Source: Haloterrigena salina JCM 13891
Lineage (GTDB): Archaea; Halobacteriota; Halobacteria; Halobacteriales; Natrialbaceae
DNA: 64,000 nt
Assembly: GCF_000337495.1 (NCBI RefSeq)
Contig: NZ_AOIS01000047.1
Span: 1 to 64,000 of the forward strand
Direction: 5' to 3'
Below the pieces are notes generated by a model that saw only the letters and a program-made list of their open reading frames with translations, made no database searches and had not been told where the DNA came from. How positions within the stretch are numbered: position 1 is the first letter of the stretch; the number at the start of each line of letters is the position of its first letter. Positions 60,320 to 64,000 of the stretch are shown here, in pieces. Position numbers and translations under genes: made by a program.

Positions 60320-62092
60320 TCACGGATAGGGATGGAACGCCCGCTCGAGGCGCGGTTCGAAGCCAAGCTCCGCCGGCACCGTCCGCGCCCGCTCGCCGAA
60401 GAACGGGTCGCCGGTAAACAGCGGCTGGGCGCCGGGAACGACGACCCTGACCGTCTCGAAGCCGGTCTCCGCGACGTCTCGCGTCGTCAGCCGCGCCGCG
60501 TACGGCGTCAGGTCGGCGTCGGTCGTCCGCTCGACGAGTTCCGTCAGCGCCGCCCGACCCTCGGGCGCGGTCTCCGGACCGACGCTTTCGGCCGAAACCG
60601 TCCGCTCGACGTCGACGAACTCGCGAACGACCTCGGGGAACGCCGCGTACTCCCCGATCGCGCCCGAGGCGTCGGAAACCCCCTCGGAGCCGAGATTCCG
60701 GATTTCCATCCAGTTCTGCAGCGCTTCCTCGAGCGCCGAGCGCGCGGCGGCCGTCGCGTCGAGGTCGGCCGCGGAGCCGACCGCGAAGGCCGGCCACTCG
60801 TCGGCCATCGGATCGACGGCGCCCTCGAGGGCATCCGGATCGCGGTGGACGGCGACGGCGACGACCGGGACGTCGACGTCCTGGGTGACCAGCAGCGGCG
60901 TCACCGATAGCCCCTCGCCGCGCGCGCGCCGGGCGAGGACGGCGAAGCCGTCGTCGTCGACGGTCAGCCCGAGGGGGTCGAACGTCGAGTACCACGCGAG
61001 CATCGTCGCGTCCCGCTCGATGACCTCCGTCAGGCCCGAAAGCAAGGCGTCGACGATCGACGAGCCGAGTCCGAGCCCCGTCGTGATGCCGGGGACGAGC
61101 CCCCGACCGTCTGCGGGTTGCGGGAACTGGACCGCGTCGGCCGGCAGGTGGACGTCGTCGCCGGTCGCGAGGTCCTCGCCCGGCACCCACCGGTGTTCGT
61201 CGCTCGCGTCGTAGGCTGGCGCGTCGTCCGGGCGCACGAGCGCCGTCGGCGAAACCGCGTTCTCGAGGTCGTCCTCGCTGGCGCGGACGAACTCGTCGTC
61301 CCGGTAGACGCCCGCGCAGTAGCGCTCGAGGCCCTCGCCGACGGCTTTCATCAGCGCGGCGTTCCAGTCGTCGGCGACGCCGGCCGCCTGCGTCGGCGCG
61401 CTCGCGTCGCTGAACCCCTGCGTGTCGGTCGTCGTCGCCAGGTAGTAGGGCGCGGGGAACGATTCGATCTCGCCGATGCTCCTGACGATGCCGACGCGAT
61501 CGTCGATCGCCGCCTCGGCGTGCTCGACGGCCGCGTCGAGGGCGAGCGCGTCGTCATCGTCGCGGTCGAGGGTCCGATCCCGCGTGTCGGTCTGACACTC
61601 ACAGCCGGGAACGGGGAGGACTCGCCGCCTCGCGTGGGGCAGTTCGACGACGTGGCCGATCACCGACCGGTCGTCGCCCGACAGGACGCGGACGCACTCC
61701 CGGCCCGCGAGCGCGCCGGCGAGACGAGCCGTGCTGCGGTCGGCCTGGGGCCGGTCGCTTCGCTCGCCCTCCGCTGTGTTCGCGGCGACGCGCTGGCGGA
61801 GACAGTCGAAACAGCCCGTCGCGGGCGCGAAGCCCGAGACGGCCGCGTCGACGGCGGCGAGGGGCTGGCCGCCGACGCCGCCGACCTCGACGGCGATCCA
61901 CGGCGTGCCGCCGGCGCGCGCGGCGGCGTTCGCTCGGCGGAACGTGGCCGCGCCGGCCACGTCGCTGACGACTGCGAAGCGGGCGTCCTCGAGGTCGTCG
62001 GCTGTCGCGTCTTCGACGGTGACGTCGATGTCTCCGAGTGCGGTGACGACCGCCTCGCGGACCGGATCGTCACCGACGACGTGTACGTTCAT
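60320..62092 (-). CDS. YcaO protein with fused zinc-binding N-terminal domain
   Basis: A 590-residue protein. The first 170 residues form an E1/cyclodehydratase-partner-like domain with four Cys in two pairs (C94/C97 in GCFDCLRQ, C164/C166 in PGCECQ), like the zinc tetrathiolate of azoline-forming peptide cyclodehydratases. The rest is a YcaO domain with the ATP-binding VGEGLERYCAG (Glu 253, 256), GLTEVIERDA and AARSALEEALQNW, and it ends in FHPYP, close to the proline-rich C-terminus of azoline YcaOs. YcaOs phosphorylate amide backbones. The substrate is unknown, and no precursor peptide, dehydrogenase or TfuA gene is visible nearby. Confidence 0.8.
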   Translation of the reverse strand: MNVHVVGDDPVREAVVTALGDIDVTVEDATADDLEDARFAVVSDVAGAATFRRANAAARAGGTPWIAVEVGGVGGQPLAAVDAAVSGFAPATGCFDCLRQRVAANTAEGERSDRPQADRSTARLAGALAGRECVRVLSGDDRSVIGHVVELPHARRRVLPVPGCECQTDTRDRTLDRDDDDALALDAAVEHAEAAIDDRVGIVRSIGEIESFPAPYYLATTTDTQGFSDASAPTQAAGVADDWNAALMKAVGEGLERYCAGVYRDDEFVRASEDDLENAVSPTALVRPDDAPAYDASDEHRWVPGEDLATGDDVHLPADAVQFPQPADGRGLVPGITTGLGLGSSIVDALLSGLTEVIERDATMLAWYSTFDPLGLTVDDDGFAVLARRARGEGLSVTPLLVTQDVDVPVVAVAVHRDPDALEGAVDPMADEWPAFAVGSAADLDATAAARSALEEALQNWMEIRNLGSEGVSDASGAIGEYAAFPEVVREFVDVERTVSAESVGPETAPEGRAALTELVERTTDADLTPYAARLTTRDVAETGFETVRVVVPGAQPLFTGDPFFGERARTVPAELGFEPRLERAFHPYP

Positions 62093-62153
62093 ACCGGATC
62101 ACTCACAGGCCGGCATCAAAAGGGCCGCGCTCGGTCGCGAGATTCCGAGGGGA

Positions 62154-63299
62154 TCAGTCGTCGTCGGAGTCGCCGTCGCCGTCCGTCTCCTGGCGGGTCT
62201 CGGCGATGTCGATCGTCTCGCCGGTCTCCGAGGGCATGTCCTCGCCCTCCTGGATCGCCTGGGCCTCCTGTTCCATCGCCTCGACGTCCATCTCGACGTC
62301 CTCGATCTCGCCGAGCATTTCGGAGATATCGTCCAGCCCGATCAGTTCGCGGGTCTCCTCGTCGAACTCGAGGCTCTCGAGCTGTTTTCCGTCCCGCTCG
62401 ACGTCGCTCCCGGTGAGGTGGGACCCGTAGCGGCCGACGAGCGAGGTGAGTTCCTGGGGCATGACGAAGGTCGTCGACTCGCCCTGGCCGATGTCGGCGA
62501 GCGTCTCCATTCCCTTCTCGATGACAGCGCGCTCGCCCATCGACTCGGCGGACTTCGCTCGCAGCACGGTCGAGATCGCATCACCCTGGGCCTCGAGAAT
62601 CTGGCTCTGCTTTTCCCCCTGGGCGCGGATGATGTTCGACTGCTTGTCACCCTCCGCCTGTTCGACGGCGCTGCGGCGTTCACCCTGGGCCTCGAGGATC
62701 ATGGCGCGCCGGCGGCGCTCGGCAGAGGTCTGTTCCTCCATCGCGCCCTTGACGCCCTTCGAGGGCGTGACCTCGCGAACCTCGACGCTCTCGACGCGGA
62801 TCCCCCACTCGTCGGTGGGTTCGTCCAGTTCCTGTCGGATCCGCTCGTTGATCATCTCGCGGCGGGAGAGCGTGTCGTCGAGTTCCATATCGCCGATGAC
62901 CGCGCGGAGGGTCGTCTGGGCCAGGTTCGAGACGGCGCGCTCGTAGTCGTCGACCTCGAGGAACGCGCGCTTGGCGTCCATCACCCGGATGTAGACGACC
63001 GCGTCGGCCGTGACGGGGGAGTTGTCCCGCGTGATCGCCTCCTGGCTGGGCACGTCGATCGTCTGGGTCCGCATGTCGAAGGTGTAGACCCGCGAGACGA
63101 ACGGCGGGACGATGTTCAGCCCCGGTTCGAGCAGTTTGCGATACTCGCCGAGGACGGTGAGCGCGCCCCTGTCGTAGGCGTCGACGATCTCGACCATCGA
63201 CCAGACGGTGGCGACCACGACGACGAGAACGAGCGCGCCGACGACCAGCAGCGGTTCCTCGGCGACCGTTTGCGCGGGGTTGACTGAAAGCGGTGTCAT
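62154..63299 (-). CDS. SPFH/band-7 (stomatin-like) membrane protein
   Basis: A 381-residue stomatin/SPFH protein: N-terminal membrane helix (about 15-36), band-7 domain (GEYRKLLEPGLNIVPPFVSR; VTADAVVYIRVMDAKRAFLEVDD), then a helical coiled-coil (EEQTSAERRRRAMILEAQGE; QSNIIRAQGEKQSQILEAQG) and an acidic C-terminal tail. These proteins oligomerise into membrane cages and recruit proteases; no NfeD protease partner is next to it in this window. Start ATG 63299 is the family start (63308 and 63434 are alternatives). Confidence 0.9.
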   Translation of the reverse strand: MTPLSVNPAQTVAEEPLLVVGALVLVVVVATVWSMVEIVDAYDRGALTVLGEYRKLLEPGLNIVPPFVSRVYTFDMRTQTIDVPSQEAITRDNSPVTADAVVYIRVMDAKRAFLEVDDYERAVSNLAQTTLRAVIGDMELDDTLSRREMINERIRQELDEPTDEWGIRVESVEVREVTPSKGVKGAMEEQTSAERRRRAMILEAQGERRSAVEQAEGDKQSNIIRAQGEKQSQILEAQGDAISTVLRAKSAESMGERAVIEKGMETLADIGQGESTTFVMPQELTSLVGRYGSHLTGSDVERDGKQLESLEFDEETRELIGLDDISEMLGEIEDVEMDVEAMEQEAQAIQEGEDMPSETGETIDIAETRQETDGDGDSDDD

Positions 63300-63441
63300 A
63301 TGTGACATACGGTACCGATCCGAATAACGCTTGGCCCAAACGAGATAACCCGACGCCCTCGAGCGACGACTCGACGCCGGCCACGGGAAAACGGAGTGCG
63401 ACTCGAGAGCGAGTCTCGAACCGGTCGGTCTCAAGAACCGA

Positions 63442-64000
63442 TCAGTCGCTCGAGACCGCGTCGACGTAGACGAGTTCGTCGGCCCGCTCGAGCAGGCGCA
63501 CGCCCCAGGTGACGGTCACGGGGACGAGTGCGGTGGTGAAGATCGCGATGAAGACCAGAATCGAGAACATCTGCGTGTCGATGACGCCGGCCTCGAGGGC
63601 GACGGTGGCGATGATGATCTCGACGGTTCCCCGTCCGTTCATTCCGAACCCGACGACGAGCCCCTCTCTCGAGGTCAGCGACGTCGGCAGGGAGAACAGC
63701 CAGGAGCCGACGATCTTGCCGAGGAAGGCGATGGCGACGAGGGCGATCAGGACGCCCAGCGAATCGGAGAACACGCCGAACGTGATGTCGAATCCGACCG
63801 TCACGAAGAAGACGGGCGCGAACAGCCCCATCGCGAGGTCGTAGATGACGGTGTGCATGTGCTCGTAGAGGTCCGGCTCGACGTCGGCCTGCCGGAGGAA
63901 CATGCCGGCCATGAAGCCGCCGATGATCATGTGCAGTTCCGCGAGCGTCGCCAGATAGGCGAACAGCATCGAAACGAGCAGGGCGAAGGTGAAGGCGGTC
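63442..64000 (-). CDS. Cation:proton antiporter (CPA2/Kef type), 5' part outside the window
   Basis: An open frame from beyond base 64000 to the stop at 63442-63444. The visible 180-odd residues are the last helices of a KefB/NhaK-like exchanger: IIGGFMAGMFLRQADVEPDL, LFAPVFFVTVGFDITFG, then the conserved EGLVVGFGMNGRGTVEIII signature of CPA2 antiporters and a closing helix. It exchanges Na+ or K+ for H+ across the membrane. The C-terminal TrkA-N domain of Kef proteins is absent here; the protein ends soon after the last helix, as in NapA-like forms. Confidence 0.85.
   Translation of the reverse strand, partial: TAFTFALLVSMLFAYLATLAELHMIIGGFMAGMFLRQADVEPDLYEHMHTVIYDLAMGLFAPVFFVTVGFDITFGVFSDSLGVLIALVAIAFLGKIVGSWLFSLPTSLTSREGLVVGFGMNGRGTVEIIIATVALEAGVIDTQMFSILVFIAIFTTALVPVTVTWGVRLLERADELVYVDAVSSD

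Noticed and set aside
1..64000. CRISPR array, rRNA operon or replication origin
   Set aside because: No regularly spaced repeats, no rRNA sequence and no orc1/cdc6 gene with origin repeats were found.

Overview
The window is haloarchaeal chromosome, most likely order Natrialbales (Natrinema/Haloterrigena-like); the order is an inference from gene content and style. The DNA is GC-rich with acidic proteins, Tat and lipobox signal sequences, many haloarchaea-restricted families (DUF7344-type HTH, amphi-Trp, SPW repeat, DUF5794, bat-type HTH), and AT-rich boxes 22-32 nt upstream of start codons with no Shine-Dalgarno sequence, which fits leaderless transcription. Both edges cut genes: an M48 metalloprotease on the left and a cation/proton antiporter on the right.

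1-33.5 kb is mostly core metabolism and signalling. It holds the methylmalonyl-CoA mutase large subunit and, 4 kb away, its epimerase (propionyl-CoA to succinyl-CoA), a secreted cupredoxin-sugar dehydrogenase fusion, an aldo/keto reductase with an odd internal insert, an FkbM methyltransferase, a flavin oxidoreductase, the 2-oxoacid:ferredoxin oxidoreductase pair korAB, a class I aminotransferase, small HTH regulators, a PfpI amidotransferase-like protein, a zinc-free MDR reductase, an F420-type LLM oxidoreductase, a Tat-exported PhoD phosphatase, an M14 carboxypeptidase, a GlcD-type D-lactate dehydrogenase, two sensor kinases, a ThDP decarboxylase-like enzyme and a UbiA prenyltransferase.

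33.5-37.3 kb is accessory. About 1.5 kb of lower-GC DNA with a HIT hydrolase, a broken Doc/Fic toxin and a small acidic ORF lies between two identical 24-bp copies of the 3' end of the OLA1/YchF GTPase gene, so it looks like an integration into that gene's tail. A decayed DUF2267 gene follows the ferredoxin beyond it. 37.3-43.9 kb returns to chromosomal regulators, a GNAT protein, SPW and metalloprotease-like membrane proteins, and a receiver protein that has lost its phosphorylation site.

43.9-50.3 kb is a lower-GC island: a KAP-family NTPase interrupted by one amber codon, a decayed DUF7692-like gene, a tyrosine integrase and two membrane proteins. It ends at an intron-containing tRNA-Trp. 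A degenerate copy of the tRNA-Trp 3' half and intron sits next to the integrase, so part of the island is probably an integrated element that used this tRNA.

50.3-64 kb carries DUF5794, IMP dehydrogenase, an acyl-CoA synthetase, CMP kinase, a three-gene overlapping symporter operon, a cupin pseudogene split by a 77-bp palindromic MITE-like insertion, a lipoprotein, a YcaO enzyme with a fused zinc-binding N-terminal domain, an SPFH protein and the antiporter. No CRISPR array, rRNA or replication origin was seen. All family names come from reading motifs by eye; no database search was run.
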